Source: Oscillospiraceae bacterium
GTDB taxonomy: Bacteria > Bacillota > Clostridia > Oscillospirales > Ruminococcaceae
Direction: 5' to 3'
Assembly: GCA_021199335.1 (NCBI GenBank)
Contig: JAJQIG010000018.1
Span: 1-64,000 of the forward strand
DNA length: 64,000 bases
The notes below the pieces were generated by a model, which was given only the letters and a program-made list of their open reading frames with translations, was not told the DNA's origin and searched no databases. Shown one piece after another: positions 26,014 through 36,857 of the stretch; positions within the stretch are counted from its first letter, which is position 1, and each line of letters starts with the position of its first letter. The position numbers were made by a program, and so were the translations under genes.

Positions 26014-29000
26014 TTAAAACAAGCTCATCTGGTCGGATTTCGGCAAAGAACCCATTGCCCCTATGCTTTCAAGTACTTCAATGACGGACTTGTTAGCTCC
26101 GCTTCGTTCCTGCAGCTCTTCAATAGAGAGGAGCGGGCCCTGATGAACCGCATCGTAAACGGCTTTTGCGGCGTTTGCTCCTATTCCGTTCGCAGCACAA
26201 AACGGCAGACGAATTCTTCCATCCTCAATTGTATAATCCGTTCCATGCGATTTGTAAATATCTATAGGAAGAAAATCATAGCCCCTCTGCATCATCTCAT
26301 TGATTATCATAAGCGTATCCATAGTCGCAGTTTCCTTTGCGCTTCGTTCATTACCCTTTTTCTTAAGCTCATCAAGCCTAAAACGGACAGCCTCCTTACC
26401 TTGAACGGCTGTTTCGGCATCAAAATCTTCGCCTCTAACGGTGAAAACCGTTGCATAAAATGCAAGCGGATAATAAATTTTAAACCACGCAAGTCGGTTT
26501 GCCGCAATTACATACGCTGCAGCGTGAGCCTTCGGAAACATATATTTAATTTTCAGGCAGCTATCGATATACCACTGAGGAACATCATGATTGAGCATAT
26601 CCTGCTTCATTTCCTCGGTAAGCTGCTTAGGCGCTTTTCCCTTACGGGTGATTTCCATAATTTTAAAAGCAGTTTTCGGTTCAATTCCGTGATAAATAAG
26701 ATATGTCATAATGCCGTCACGACAGCCGATAACATCGGAAATTGTACAGGTCCCATTCTTGATAAGGTCCTGCGCATTGCCGAGCCATACATCTGTGCCG
26801 TGGGAAAGTCCGGAAATCTGCAAAAGATCGGAGAATTTTTTTGGCTGAGCATCAATAAGCATCTGACGGGCAAAGGCTGTGCCCATTTCGGGAATAGCAA
26901 GAGTTCCCGTTTCACTGTCTATCTGTTCGGGGGTTACTCCGAGCGCTTCGGTGGAGGTATACAGGCTCATGACCTTTTCATCGCCCGGGAAAATATCATC
27001 GGTTTTTATGCCTGTCATATCCTCAAGGTGCTTATAGAGTGTCGGAACATCGTGTCCAAGCTCATCAAGCTTAAGGATAGTATCATGAAGCGAATGGAAG
27101 TCGAAATGCGTTGTTATAAAATTTGAATTTGGGTCATCGGCGGGGTGCTGGACGGGCGTAAAGTCATAAACCTCAAATTTTGAAGGAACAACGACCATTC
27201 CTCCCGGGTGCTGGCTGGTTGTTCGTTTTATTCCCGTGCAGCCAATTGTAAGGCGGGATATTTCCGCTTTTGTTGCGTTCTGTCCCGTTTCCTCAAGATA
27301 ATGCATAACATACCCATAAGCGGTTTTATCTGCAACCGTTCCGATTGTTCCCGCTTTAAACACGTTATCCGTACCGAAAAGCTCCTCGGTATACTTATGG
27401 GCAAAGGTCTGGTACTCTCCCGAAAAGTTAAGGTCAATATCGGGGGCTTTATCTCCATCGAAACCGAGGAATGTTTCAAAGGGTATATCATGCCCGTTTC
27501 TGTTATAAGGTGTTCCACACTGCGGGCAATTTTTCTCGGGCAGGTCGAATCCCGAGCTCAGCGAACCGTCCGTTATAAACTCGCTGTGCTTGCATTTTGG
27601 ACATATGTAATGTGGTGGCAGTGGGTTAACCTCGGAAATTCCTGCCATTGAAGCGACAAAGGAAGAACCTACCGAGCCTCGTGAACCGACCTGATATCCA
27701 TGTTCATTAGAATTTGCAACAAGCTTCTGCGCAATCATATACAAAACAGCAAAGCCGTGCTTTATGATTGAAGAAAGCTCTCTGTCAAGTCGCTCCTCAA
27801 CTAACTTTGGCAATGGATCTCCGTAAATTTCCTTGCACTTTGCCCATGTAATACGCTGCAAATCCTCCTCTGCGCCATCGATTTCGGGAGTGAATGTTCC
27901 CGGCGGAATCGGGACAATATCGGGATTTATCCAATCCGCAACCATATTTGTATTTGTAACAACAACCTCATATGCCTTATCTTTTCCAAGATAGGAAAAT
28001 TCTTCGAGCATTTCCTCGGTAGTTCGGAAATACAGCGGCGGCTGATTTGCACCGTCATTCATTTTAAGACCGCCCTGCTGAAGAATACGCCTGAAAATCG
28101 CATCGGACTTGTCCATAAAGTGCACATCGCAGGTTGCCACAACAGGGATTCCCAGTTCATCTCCAAGACGTACTATTTTTCTGTTAAGCTCCTGTAAATC
28201 CTCTATGGTATTAAATGCAGGCTGATCGGGGTCACGGATGAGGAACTCGTTGTTGCCCACCGGCTGGATTTCAAGATAATCATAGAAGCTCGCAAGCTTC
28301 TTTATATCCTCCCAAGGCATACCCTCCTTGACTGCTGAAAAGACTTCTCCCGCTTCACAAGCGCTGCCTATAATAAGACCCTCACGGTGCTTTATAACCT
28401 CGGAAATGGGTATTCTCGGCTTGCGACGGAAATATTTAAGGTTACTGAAAGAAATAAGCTTGTAGAGGTTCTTTAAGCCAATAGCATCCTTAACAAGAAT
28501 TATCTGGTGATACATTTTAAGCAGACGCGGGTCAACATTATTAACGCAGGAATTTATCTCGGATATGCGCTCAATCTTGTGGTTTTCAACTAGCCTTGCC
28601 ATAAGCTTAATAAAGATTCTCGCAAGCATTTTTGCATCATCATCGGCTCTGTGGTGGTCAAAATCGCCAAGCTTTAGCTCTTTTGCAACATTGTCAAGCT
28701 TATGGCGTTTTAGGTCGGGAAGCATACTTCGGCTCATTACAACCGTATCTATCCGTGAAAATTTAAATTCCAATCCGTAACGTCTGCATCCAGCTTCAAT
28801 AAATGAGCAATCAAATGCCGCATTATGTGCAATAAGGACAGGCGCCTCTCCGCAAAACTCAATAAATCTCTTAAGCGCCTCCTCCTGGGAGGGAGCATCC
28901 CTAACATTATCGTCGGTAATGCTTGTAAGCTCGGTAATTCGTTCGGGAATATGCCTATCGGGATTTACAAAAGTTTGGAAGGTTTCCTCAATTTCGAGAT

Positions 29001-30357
29001 TGTTCAGTTTAACTGCACCTATTTCAATTATTCTTTCAGCTTCTGCATTGAAACCCGTAGTTTCTATATCAAAAACAATAAGCGTTTCATTTATGCTTTT
29101 ATCGAGATAAAGCTGTACAGCCTCGGTACAATCATTGACAGAGTATGCTTCACAGCCGTAAATTGCCTTAAAATCGCCACCCTTTTTGCGAATATCCGCA
29201 ATGGCGGAGCTTGCTTCGGGGAAAGCCTGAACAACGCCATGATCGGTGATCGCAATTGCCTTGTGACCCCATTTGTATGCACGTTCAATAAGCTTTGAAA
29301 CGGGTGTTATTGCATCCATCATTGACATATTTGTATGGAGATGAAGTTCAACACGCTTTTCCTCGGCATTATCCATACGTTCAACACGCCGAACCCTCAT
29401 AATATCGTTTGCCTTAAATACAAGCTCGTTTTCAAAGCTGTCAAACTCTGTACGGCCTCTCACAAGGACAGTACCGCCCTTTGCAAACCCTGCAAGCACA
29501 TTCTCATCATCCTTATTTTCAAAGCTTTTTATGGAGATTGAGCCTGTATAATCGGTTATACTGAGAGATACAATGCGTTTTTCCCCGTTTTTAGTGCGTA
29601 TTTCCTTTTCCTGATAATCAAAAACATCGCCCCAAATTGTAACATTGCTTACCTTTCCCTTTATATCCGCAATATTTACAACAGGGGAATCTATTTTTCT
29701 GCCCTTCACAACCTCTGCGCCATCGGAGAGAATGGGCAAATCCTTATAATTCACGATGACAAAATCATCGGCAGAAACATCCCTGTCGAAGGTGACTGAC
29801 GGATTTTTTTCCACAGGCTCATGCTCGGTCGAAACTGTATTTGCAATATAATCCTGCAATTCACGCTCATATGTATCTGCATCACTCTGCGAGGGCGCTC
29901 CCAGACTTGACAAAACAACCTTTACCGTCCTCTGAAAATACTCCCTTATTACCCTTGAAAGCTCCTGCTCAAAGCCAGCCTTATGAAGCATATCATAACC
30001 CGAGCCTTTCATTGTGACGGTAAGAACATCGCCGCAAAGGCTGTACGCAGCATCCTTAAGATGTCCGTTTATAACATACATCTTTCGCTTAAGAATTTCT
30101 ACAAGCTCGGAAGCAGCTTTTTCACTGAAAAGGTCGGGTGTATATCTGCAAATAAGCTTGAAGGAGTTAAGCCCCATTGCTTTTTCAAGACTTTTTTCAA
30201 AATCAAAGACGTATTCACTGCTCTGAATACGGTCAAAGGATGCATAAACATATATATCCTTAAGATTTTGGGAATGCTTTATTTTAAGCATCTCCCCTTT
30301 TCCGATTGAATTGGGAATATGCTCCGCATAATCTGAGAAAAGTTCCTTTATAAGCAT
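26014..30357 (-). CDS. polC: DNA polymerase III alpha subunit, PolC type
   Basis: Main replicative polymerase of low-GC Gram-positives. 1447 residues. Order of domains: N-terminal domain (1-220), OB fold (about 225-320), PHP domain beginning [16 protein letters not shown] (near 336), an inserted 3'-5' proofreading exonuclease with [15 protein letters not shown] (near 422), the rest of PHP, then the C-family polymerase with the zinc finger CPKCKHSEF...CPQCGTPY and the catalytic [11 protein letters not shown]. The exonuclease ends with [14 protein letters not shown]. It is last in the pyrH-to-polC run, 15 bases from ispG; the his promoter begins about 50 bases past its stop. Confidence 0.98.
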   Translation of the reverse strand: MLIKELFSDYAEHIPNSIGKGEMLKIKHSQNLKDIYVYASFDRIQSSEYVFDFEKSLEKAMGLNSFKLICRYTPDLFSEKAASELVEILKRKMYVINGHLKDAAYSLCGDVLTVTMKGSGYDMLHKAGFEQELSRVIREYFQRTVKVVLSSLGAPSQSDADTYERELQDYIANTVSTEHEPVEKNPSVTFDRDVSADDFVIVNYKDLPILSDGAEVVKGRKIDSPVVNIADIKGKVSNVTIWGDVFDYQEKEIRTKNGEKRIVSLSITDYTGSISIKSFENKDDENVLAGFAKGGTVLVRGRTEFDSFENELVFKANDIMRVRRVERMDNAEEKRVELHLHTNMSMMDAITPVSKLIERAYKWGHKAIAITDHGVVQAFPEASSAIADIRKKGGDFKAIYGCEAYSVNDCTEAVQLYLDKSINETLIVFDIETTGFNAEAERIIEIGAVKLNNLEIEETFQTFVNPDRHIPERITELTSITDDNVRDAPSQEEALKRFIEFCGEAPVLIAHNAAFDCSFIEAGCRRYGLEFKFSRIDTVVMSRSMLPDLKRHKLDNVAKELKLGDFDHHRADDDAKMLARIFIKLMARLVENHKIERISEINSCVNNVDPRLLKMYHQIILVKDAIGLKNLYKLISFSNLKYFRRKPRIPISEVIKHREGLIIGSACEAGEVFSAVKEGMPWEDIKKLASFYDYLEIQPVGNNEFLIRDPDQPAFNTIEDLQELNRKIVRLGDELGIPVVATCDVHFMDKSDAIFRRILQQGGLKMNDGANQPPLYFRTTEEMLEEFSYLGKDKAYEVVVTNTNMVADWINPDIVPIPPGTFTPEIDGAEEDLQRITWAKCKEIYGDPLPKLVEERLDRELSSIIKHGFAVLYMIAQKLVANSNEHGYQVGSRGSVGSSFVASMAGISEVNPLPPHYICPKCKHSEFITDGSLSSGFDLPEKNCPQCGTPYNRNGHDIPFETFLGFDGDKAPDIDLNFSGEYQTFAHKYTEELFGTDNVFKAGTIGTVADKTAYGYVMHYLEETGQNATKAEISRLTIGCTGIKRTTSQHPGGMVVVPSKFEVYDFTPVQHPADDPNSNFITTHFDFHSLHDTILKLDELGHDVPTLYKHLEDMTGIKTDDIFPGDEKVMSLYTSTEALGVTPEQIDSETGTLAIPEMGTAFARQMLIDAQPKKFSDLLQISGLSHGTDVWLGNAQDLIKNGTCTISDVIGCRDGIMTYLIYHGIEPKTAFKIMEITRKGKAPKQLTEEMKQDMLNHDVPQWYIDSCLKIKYMFPKAHAAAYVIAANRLAWFKIYYPLAFYATVFTVRGEDFDAETAVQGKEAVRFRLDELKKKGNERSAKETATMDTLMIINEMMQRGYDFLPIDIYKSHGTDYTIEDGRIRLPFCAANGIGANAAKAVYDAVHQGPLLSIEELQERSGANKSVIEVLESIGAMGSLPKSDQMSLF

Positions 30358-30372
30358 TTATTTTTACAACTC

Positions 30373-31410
30373 CTACATTTTATCTATTTCGGCAAGAAGC
30401 TCCTCCGGAATATCGTCCTCGGGGATTTTCCTTACAATCTCTCCCTTTTTAAAAAGGACAGCGCACCCGTTTCCGCCTGCAATACCTATGTCTGCTTCCC
30501 TTGCCTCTCCCGGTCCGTTTACAACGCAGCCCATAACTGCGACAGTAATGTCCTTATCAACATTTTTAAGCCTTTCTTCAACTTTTTGAGCAAGTCCGAT
30601 AAGGTCTATCCTTGTTCTTCCGCACGTCGGGCAGGAAACAAGCCTTACACCGCTGCCCTTACCAAGCGCTTTAAGAATATCCTTTGCGGCATAGACCTCC
30701 TCCTCAGGGGCGGCGGTAAGAGAAACACGTATTGTTTCGCCTATTCCGTCGTTAAGGAGTGACCCTATTCCTATCGCCGACTTAATAAGCCCCATATGTG
30801 CTGTTCCCGCTTCGGTAACTCCCAAGTGGAGCGGGTAACTGCACCTTTCCGCAAGCAGTCGGTAAGCCTTAATCATTGTATTCACATTCGATGACTTTAT
30901 CGAAATGACTATATTATCAAAATCGCAGCTTTCAAGCAAAGCCGAATGGCCAAGCGCACTTTCGACAAGAGCCTCCGCTGTGGGGGAACCGTACTTTTCG
31001 AGCAATTTTTTATCCAAAGAACCGGAATTTACACCTATTCGTATAGGAATTCCATTTGCATTGCATATATCCGCAACCGCCTTTACACCCTCACGGCTTC
31101 CGATATTTCCCGGATTTATGCGTATTTTATCAATCCCACGCTCCACACTCTTTACAGCAAGCCTATAATCAAAGTGAATATCCGCCACAAGCGGAATATT
31201 TATTTTACTTTTTATTGCAGTAATAAGTTCAAGGGCGTTTTCATCGGGGATGGAAACCCTTAGGATTTCGCAGCCCGCTTTTTCCAATCTTACCGCCTGT
31301 TCAACACTGCCACCAATGTCATATGACGGAACATTAATCATGGACTGAACGTAAATATGATTTCCGTCAAGTGTAATATCTTTTAGCTTTACAGGTTTAA
31401 CCGCACGCAT
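30373..31410 (-). CDS. ispG: 4-hydroxy-3-methylbut-2-enyl diphosphate synthase
   Basis: Fe-S enzyme of the MEP isoprenoid pathway that converts MEcPP to HMBPP. 345 residues, the usual bacterial form. The TIM-barrel part carries VPLVADIHFDYRLA and KIRINPGNIG; the C-terminal cluster domain has VSCPTCGRTRIDL and AVMGCVVNGPGEA, giving three Cys ligands plus Glu. GGAGG lies just before the start. dxr, three genes upstream in the run, serves the same pathway. Confidence 0.97.
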   Translation of the reverse strand: MRAVKPVKLKDITLDGNHIYVQSMINVPSYDIGGSVEQAVRLEKAGCEILRVSIPDENALELITAIKSKINIPLVADIHFDYRLAVKSVERGIDKIRINPGNIGSREGVKAVADICNANGIPIRIGVNSGSLDKKLLEKYGSPTAEALVESALGHSALLESCDFDNIVISIKSSNVNTMIKAYRLLAERCSYPLHLGVTEAGTAHMGLIKSAIGIGSLLNDGIGETIRVSLTAAPEEEVYAAKDILKALGKGSGVRLVSCPTCGRTRIDLIGLAQKVEERLKNVDKDITVAVMGCVVNGPGEAREADIGIAGGNGCAVLFKKGEIVRKIPEDDIPEELLAEIDKM

Positions 31411-31425
31411 ACTTCCTCCAAATTA

Positions 31426-32466
31426 TCATACAAACAAATTTTTTATATCATTAAACGTTACAACCACAACAAGTACCATAAGAAGCGCAAATCCAACAAA
31501 ATGTACCAATCCTTCTGTTTCCGCTTTCATTGGCTTTCTGCGTATAGCCTCTATAACAAGAAAAACAAAACGTCCGCCATCAAGAGCGGGAATTGGCAAA
31601 AGATTAAAAATACCTATATTTATCGTAATGAGCGCAGCCATACTTAGGATGAAATCCCAATCGAAGCCTGCATTACTCACAGTCGTTCCTATTGTTGAAA
31701 CTATTCCCACGGGACCCTGCAAATCGTTTATGCCATATTTGCCCATAACAAGATCAAGCAGGGACATTAGTACGACTCTTCCGTAATAAATTGCAGATTT
31801 AAAAGAATAAGGGAATATGTTAGCTATTGTAATTTTTTCAGCACGAACCTTGAAGTCGTAAATCAAAGTCTGCTTACCCGTTTCTTCATCGTATACCATT
31901 GGAAAATGGACACCGTTTAACTCAACAAGCTCACCGTCACGCTTAACTACAAAATCAACTATACCGTCCTCATCGCTGCTAAGCTGATATGTTATATCAT
32001 TTGCGGCAAAAATTCTAAGACCGTTTATTTTGACAATTGTATCGTTAAGCTGCAAACCGTATGAGGGACTTACGGCATCATCCGCAAAATATACAATAGT
32101 TGAAGAAACACCCTTTCCGTCTATTATAAACGAGATAAAAATAACCAAAAAGCCAAGCACAATATTCATAAAAGCACCTGCAACAATAACTGCCATCTTC
32201 GCAGGAACAGGCTTTTTTCGGAAAGAGTTCGGGTCGTCGCTGTCCTCATCCTCCCCCATCGAACAGAAGCCGCCTATAGGGAGGAGCCTTAGTGTAAATA
32301 GAGTTTCCTTTCCCTGCTTTTTAAAGACGACAGGACCCATCCCGATTGCAAATTCGCTGACCTTCACCCCGCAAAGCTTTGCAACGAAAAAGTGCCCGAA
32401 TTCGTGTACGATAATAATAATACAAAAAATAATTATAGCGACAATTATTGATAAAAACGTATTCAT
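31426..32466 (-). CDS. rseP: RIP-type site-2 zinc metalloprotease
   Basis: Membrane-embedded protease of the RseP/RasP family that cuts transmembrane anti-sigma factors and signal-peptide remnants. 346 residues. The zinc motif HEFGH is in the first helix (about residue 21), the third ligand Asp lies in NLLPIPALDGGR in a later helix, and a single PDZ domain spans about 120-190. The dxr-rseP-ispG order is standard in Firmicutes. Its substrates cannot be read here. Confidence 0.95.
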   Translation of the reverse strand: MNTFLSIIVAIIIFCIIIIVHEFGHFFVAKLCGVKVSEFAIGMGPVVFKKQGKETLFTLRLLPIGGFCSMGEDEDSDDPNSFRKKPVPAKMAVIVAGAFMNIVLGFLVIFISFIIDGKGVSSTIVYFADDAVSPSYGLQLNDTIVKINGLRIFAANDITYQLSSDEDGIVDFVVKRDGELVELNGVHFPMVYDEETGKQTLIYDFKVRAEKITIANIFPYSFKSAIYYGRVVLMSLLDLVMGKYGINDLQGPVGIVSTIGTTVSNAGFDWDFILSMAALITINIGIFNLLPIPALDGGRFVFLVIEAIRRKPMKAETEGLVHFVGFALLMVLVVVVTFNDIKNLFV

Positions 32467-32471
32467 TGGGT

Positions 32472-33611
32472 TTATACCCTCCTGAGAACAAACTCTCTTG
32501 CAGATTTATCGGCATTTGCAATATCTTCATATGTATCGTTCGGCATAGGCTTAAAGTGTTCCAGAGCTTCCTTAACCAGCTCGCCGATTTTAAGGAACGG
32601 GATTCTCCTTTCAAGGAAAAGTCTTACCGCCTCCTCATTTACGCTGTTTACAATACATGGATAGGCGCCGCCTTTTTTTATCGCTTCAATAGCGGCTGAA
32701 AGGCAATCAAATGTTTCATAGTCAGGCTTAAAGAAAGAGAGCGTTCCGTAGTCTGTCAAGGACAATGGCTTTACATCGCATTCTATCCTTTGGGGATACA
32801 TAATCGCATACTGAATCGGAATCTTCATATCGGGAGTTCCAAGCTGTGCAATAACCGAATAATCGTTATACTCCACCGCTGAATGAAGAACACTTTCACG
32901 GTTAATTATTATCTCGATATTATCGGGTGAAATATCGAAAAGCCATCTTGCTTCTATAAATTCCAAGCCCTTATTCATTAGTGTTGCGGAATCGATTGTA
33001 ATTTTGCTGCCCATACTCCAATTCGGGTGATTGAGTGCCTGTTCAACAGATACACTCCGCAAATCCGCTTTTGTTTTGCCAAAGAATGGCCCGCCTGATG
33101 CTGTGAGTATAATCCTTCTAAGCTGTTTGCGGTCATTCCCCTGCAGGCACTGGAATATCGCCGAATGCTCGCTGTCTATGGGATAAATACTTACCCCATT
33201 CTCCCTTGCGACTTTCATAACAAGCTCGCCGCCTGCAACAAGGGTTTCCTTATTCGCAAGAGCTACATCTCTCCCCGCCTCAATTGCCTTGAGGGTGGGA
33301 AGCAACCCAACCATACCGACAACGGAGTTGACAAAAAGGTCAACGCCGTCAAGCTGCGCAGCTTTACACAATCCGTTCATCCCGCATTCAACCGTTGCAT
33401 CGGTATCCGACATAAGAAGTTTAAGCTCTGAATATTTGTTTTCATCATAAACGCATACATACTCCGCCGAAAATTCATGCGCCTGCTCTGCAAGAAGTCT
33501 GACATTTCGACCCGCAGCAAGCGCCTTTACTTTAATTTTATGCTTACGGCAAACATCTAATGTCTGTTTTCCGATAGAACCTGTTGAACCGATAAGTGAG
33601 ATAACCTTCAT
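32472..33611 (-). CDS. dxr: 1-deoxy-D-xylulose 5-phosphate reductoisomerase
   Basis: NADPH-dependent second enzyme of the MEP pathway. 379 residues from MKVISLIGS. NADPH loop LIGSTGSIGKQTLDV; active-site blocks PIDSEHSAIFQCL, ASGGPFFGKT and HPNWSMGSKITIDSATLMNKGLE. GGAGGTTTT precedes the chosen ATG; the longer reading would add 25 residues unlike the family. It ends six bases before rseP. Confidence 0.97.
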   Translation of the reverse strand: MKVISLIGSTGSIGKQTLDVCRKHKIKVKALAAGRNVRLLAEQAHEFSAEYVCVYDENKYSELKLLMSDTDATVECGMNGLCKAAQLDGVDLFVNSVVGMVGLLPTLKAIEAGRDVALANKETLVAGGELVMKVARENGVSIYPIDSEHSAIFQCLQGNDRKQLRRIILTASGGPFFGKTKADLRSVSVEQALNHPNWSMGSKITIDSATLMNKGLEFIEARWLFDISPDNIEIIINRESVLHSAVEYNDYSVIAQLGTPDMKIPIQYAIMYPQRIECDVKPLSLTDYGTLSFFKPDYETFDCLSAAIEAIKKGGAYPCIVNSVNEEAVRLFLERRIPFLKIGELVKEALEHFKPMPNDTYEDIANADKSAREFVLRRV

Positions 33612-33651
33612 CGAAAACCTCCAAATGCAAAACTGCACTAAATTAATTTCA

Positions 33652-33676
33652 GGGTATGCAAAGTCAATGCATACCC
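33652..33676 (-). other. Intercistronic hairpin between cdsA and dxr
   Basis: Perfect 9-base arms GGGTATGCA / TGCATACCC with a 7-base loop, within the 71-base cdsA-dxr gap. No T-run follows, so it is not a normal terminator. A processing or mRNA-stability element is possible. Confidence 0.5.
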
Positions 33677-33682
33677 CGATAA

Positions 33683-34513
33683 TCAATTGAACATCTTAAT
33701 ATATTCAAACGTCAATGCCATAAAAGGCGCAACAAAAAGTACGCTGTCAAATCTATCCAGAACCCCTCCATGACCGGGCATAATCTTTCCAAAGTCCTTT
33801 ATATCATTTTGGCGTTTCAAAAGCGATGCAGAGAGGTCGCCTACAATGCTTAGCAAGCCGCTTATCAAACCAACAGCAACTACCCAAACATAGTTGATGC
33901 TGAAATTATATCCCCTTGCATTCATAATCATATTATAAACAATCACGAAAATAAGGAGAATAACCGTGCCACCGACAACCCCTCCGACTGCGCCTTCAAC
34001 TGTCTTTTTAGGTGAAATTTCGGGGCAGAGCTTTCTTTTTCCGAAAAATGTCCCAACAAAGTATGCCGCACCATCACTTAACCATGCCGCCGCAAGGCAA
34101 ATCACAACATAAAACTTACCATGGATTTCATCCATATTCTTTAGCCTTATTATACAGCACATTGCCATGGATGAGAGCATCGTTGTGGCTATCATAAAGC
34201 ATAGCTTATCAAAATTAAGCCTTTTATGATCGAAAATATACCAAGTCATCATAACGAGGATACAGAGTGCCGCAAATATATAAATTATGTTTTGGCTACA
34301 ATAATGCGTAAGAAACGGAAGCGCCGCAGCAAACAAAAAGCAGACTGCACTGTTCACCTTATACTGCAGGCACTTGCACTTTGAGAGCAGCTCGTAAACC
34401 ATAATTACCGCAAGCGCCGCAACAGCTATATCTAAAATTATCGTATCGGAAAGAATGACTATAACAATGCCTATTGATATTCCTACAATTGCCGTTAAAA
34501 TACGTGTCAGCAT
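33683..34513 (-). CDS. cdsA: Phosphatidate cytidylyltransferase
   Basis: Makes CDP-diacylglycerol for phospholipid synthesis. 276 residues with about eight membrane helices. The C-terminal signature is present: SPKKTVEGAVGGVVGGT and KRQNDIKDFGKIMPGHGGVLDRFDS (given as two parts: KRQNDIKDFGKI, MPGHGGVLDRFDS). It lies between uppS and dxr, the common order. Confidence 0.95.
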   Translation of the reverse strand: MLTRILTAIVGISIGIVIVILSDTIILDIAVAALAVIMVYELLSKCKCLQYKVNSAVCFLFAAALPFLTHYCSQNIIYIFAALCILVMMTWYIFDHKRLNFDKLCFMIATTMLSSMAMCCIIRLKNMDEIHGKFYVVICLAAAWLSDGAAYFVGTFFGKRKLCPEISPKKTVEGAVGGVVGGTVILLIFVIVYNMIMNARGYNFSINYVWVVAVGLISGLLSIVGDLSASLLKRQNDIKDFGKIMPGHGGVLDRFDSVLFVAPFMALTFEYIKMFN

Positions 34514-34601
34514 AATATTTTATATTCTCCTATATTTAATGAAAATGCAAACGAAGTTATGGACTGCATTTCCACACACAGCATAACCGAAATTCACCAA
34601 T

Positions 34602-35315
34602 TTATACTACTCCGCCGAATCGTCTTCCCCTCAAAGCATAATCCTCCAGGGCCTTATCAAGCTCCTTTGGGGAAAAATCAGGCCACAAAACATCGGTAAA
34701 ATAAAGTTCCGCATAGGACGACTGCCATATTAGAAAATTAGAAATCCTTTTTTCTCCTCCGGGTCTTATTATAAGATCCGCATCGGGCATATTCCCAGTA
34801 TAAAGGAGACTTTCTACAAGCTCTTCATCAATATCCGAGGGGCTTACATAGCCCTCCTTCACCATTCGCGCGATTTCCTTCACGGAGTGGACAATATCAT
34901 CCCTTCCGCCGTAATTCATTGCGATGGCAACTGTCATTTCGTCAAAATTCTCGGATGCCTTTTCAAGGGAAATCATTTTCTCACGCATTTTGTCCTCAAA
35001 TCTTGACTTATCGCCGAGGAAAATCAGCCTTGTATTGTCTTTAACGAAGTCTTTAGCTTCTTCAAGATACTGCCAAAAAAGCTTCATTATTGTATCAACC
35101 TCATCGGCAGGTCGTTTCCAATTTTCGGTAGAAAAAGCGTAGAACGTGATGTACTTTATACCTATTTTCTTGCAGTAGCGCGCTATTTTTCGAAAAGTCT
35201 GGGCGCCCTCGGCGTGTCCTGCAGTTCTCGGCAGACCTTTTTTTGATGCCCATCTGCCGTTACCGTCCATAATAAAACCTATATGGATGGGCAGCTTATT
35301 TTTATCGATAATCAT
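34602..35315 (-). CDS. uppS: Undecaprenyl diphosphate synthase
   Basis: Cis-prenyltransferase that makes the C55 lipid carrier for peptidoglycan. 237 residues from MIIDKNKLPIHIGF. Marks of the family: the catalytic Asp in FIMDGNGRWA, the AFSTENWKRP block and RPGGEKRISNFLIWQSSYAE. The start is 5 bases beyond the frr stop and its ribosome site is weak, so translation is probably coupled to frr. Confidence 0.96.
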   Translation of the reverse strand: MIIDKNKLPIHIGFIMDGNGRWASKKGLPRTAGHAEGAQTFRKIARYCKKIGIKYITFYAFSTENWKRPADEVDTIMKLFWQYLEEAKDFVKDNTRLIFLGDKSRFEDKMREKMISLEKASENFDEMTVAIAMNYGGRDDIVHSVKEIARMVKEGYVSPSDIDEELVESLLYTGNMPDADLIIRPGGEKRISNFLIWQSSYAELYFTDVLWPDFSPKELDKALEDYALRGRRFGGVV

Positions 35316-35319
35316 GGGG

Positions 35320-35874
35320 TTATATGGACATAATCTCTTTTTCTTTATCTGCAATTACGGAATCAATATTATCGCAGAATTTATCCGTAATTTTCTGAAC
35401 GTCCTTTTCGATGTTCTTCATATCATCCTCGGTAATTTCGCTGTTCTTCTTCATTGTCTTGAGTTTATCGAGGGCATCTCGCCTAATATTTCTGATTGTA
35501 ACCTTAGCCTCTTCGCCATACTTTTTAACCATCTTAACAAGCTCCTTACGGCGTTCCTCCGTAGGTTGGGGGAAACAAAGTCTAAGAACCTTTCCGTCAT
35601 TTGTCGGAGTAATTCCGATATCGGACGCAAGAATTGCCTTTTCGATTGCCTTAAGCTGAGTAATATCCCAAGGCTGGATTATAAGATTTCTCGCCTCCGA
35701 GACCGAAACAGCCGCCATTTGCTGAATGGGTGTAGGCGTTCCGTAATAATCAACCATAACCTTATCGAGGATACTGGGATTAGCTCTGCCGGCCCTTACT
35801 GTAGAAAGCTCGTGGTCGAGGCTCTTTAAGCATTTTTCCATTTTCTCCTGAGATAATTTAACTTGTTCGTTCAT
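35320..35874 (-). CDS. frr: Ribosome recycling factor
   Basis: Splits post-termination ribosomes together with EF-G. 184 residues, the expected size. The family stretch ELSTVRAGRANPSILDKV near residue 25 and the tail segment AKVTIRNIRRDALDKLK are present. AAAGGAG lies before the chosen ATG. It follows pyrH after a 130-base gap in which I see no promoter or terminator, and it precedes uppS. Confidence 0.97.
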   Translation of the reverse strand: MNEQVKLSQEKMEKCLKSLDHELSTVRAGRANPSILDKVMVDYYGTPTPIQQMAAVSVSEARNLIIQPWDITQLKAIEKAILASDIGITPTNDGKVLRLCFPQPTEERRKELVKMVKKYGEEAKVTIRNIRRDALDKLKTMKKNSEITEDDMKNIEKDVQKITDKFCDNIDSVIADKEKEIMSI

Positions 35875-36004
35875 GATATTTACTCCTTTTCCCGGCATAA
35901 AAAATTAATTTCAGGCAAAAGCCGACTAAGTCATCATTCCACTTTAACCGGCGTTCCCTTAGATATGACAGAATTCCTTGCCGAAGCATTCCGCCAATGA
36001 AATA

Positions 36005-36724
36005 CTACTTCCTGTCTATAACGATTGTTCCGACCTTTTTACCAAGGCAGGCATCAACAATATTATCGGGACGGCTAAGGTCAAAAACTATAATCGGAAT
36101 ATTGTTGTCCTTGCACATTGAGGCGGCAGTGCTGTCCATTACCGCAAGATTTCTTACAAGAATATCATTAAAGCTAAGCTCGTCATATTTAACAGCATCG
36201 GGATATTTATTTGGATCCTTATCATACACGCCGTCAACCATTGTCGCTTTAAGGACGATATCGGCATCAATCTCGGCAGCTCTCAATGTCGAAGCCGTAT
36301 CGGTTGAAAAGAATGGATTTCCCGTTCCGCAGCCAAAGATAACAATTCTACCCTTCTCAAGATGACGAACAGCCTTATTCCTTATATATGGTTCAGCAAC
36401 CTGATGCATTGAAATAGCGGTCTGAACCCTGACAACCGCACCGAGGGATTCAAGCACATCAGCAACGGCAAGGGCATTCATCGTTGTCGCTAGCATACCT
36501 ATATGATCTGCCCTTGTTCTGTCCATTGCGCCGCTGGAACGTCCCCTCCAGAAATTTCCGCCGCCCACAACAACGCCAATCTCAACGCCGAGATCTGCAC
36601 ATTTTTTTATGCTTTTGCATATGGGGGTGATAACGGAATAATCAAGACCGATTTTTTTATCGCCCGCAAGGGCCTCTCCGCTTAATTTAAGAAGGACCCT
36701 TTTGTATTTAGGTTCGTCTGACAT
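36005..36724 (-). CDS. pyrH: UMP kinase
   Basis: Phosphorylates UMP to UDP; hexameric amino-acid-kinase fold. 239 residues. The N-terminal block [13 protein letters not shown] and the GGGNFWRGR loop are typical, with [13 protein letters not shown] further on. AGGAGAG precedes the ATG; a TTG two codons upstream is not needed. It opens the pyrH-frr-uppS-cdsA-dxr-rseP-ispG-polC run. Confidence 0.97.
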   Translation of the reverse strand: MSDEPKYKRVLLKLSGEALAGDKKIGLDYSVITPICKSIKKCADLGVEIGVVVGGGNFWRGRSSGAMDRTRADHIGMLATTMNALAVADVLESLGAVVRVQTAISMHQVAEPYIRNKAVRHLEKGRIVIFGCGTGNPFFSTDTASTLRAAEIDADIVLKATMVDGVYDKDPNKYPDAVKYDELSFNDILVRNLAVMDSTAASMCKDNNIPIIVFDLSRPDNIVDACLGKKVGTIVIDRK

Positions 36725-36771
36725 AATCAACTCTCCTTTATGGATGTAGTAATAAAACTCACACTCATATT

Positions 36772-36800
36772 ATTTTACTACATTTTCTTCAATCTGTAAA
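36772..36800 (-). promoter_or_regulatory. Promoter of the pyrH run
   Basis: Minus strand TTTACA, 17 bases, TAAAAT, about 48 bases ahead of the pyrH start. Confidence 0.65.
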
Positions 36801-36857
36801 GTCCCATAGAAAAAATTTCTTTTTACAAATTATGAGCTGTCCGAAGGAATGATGTAT

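Noticed and set aside
33652..33676. Terminator after cdsA
   Set aside because: Strong stem but no T-run on either strand, and the downstream genes have no promoter of their own.
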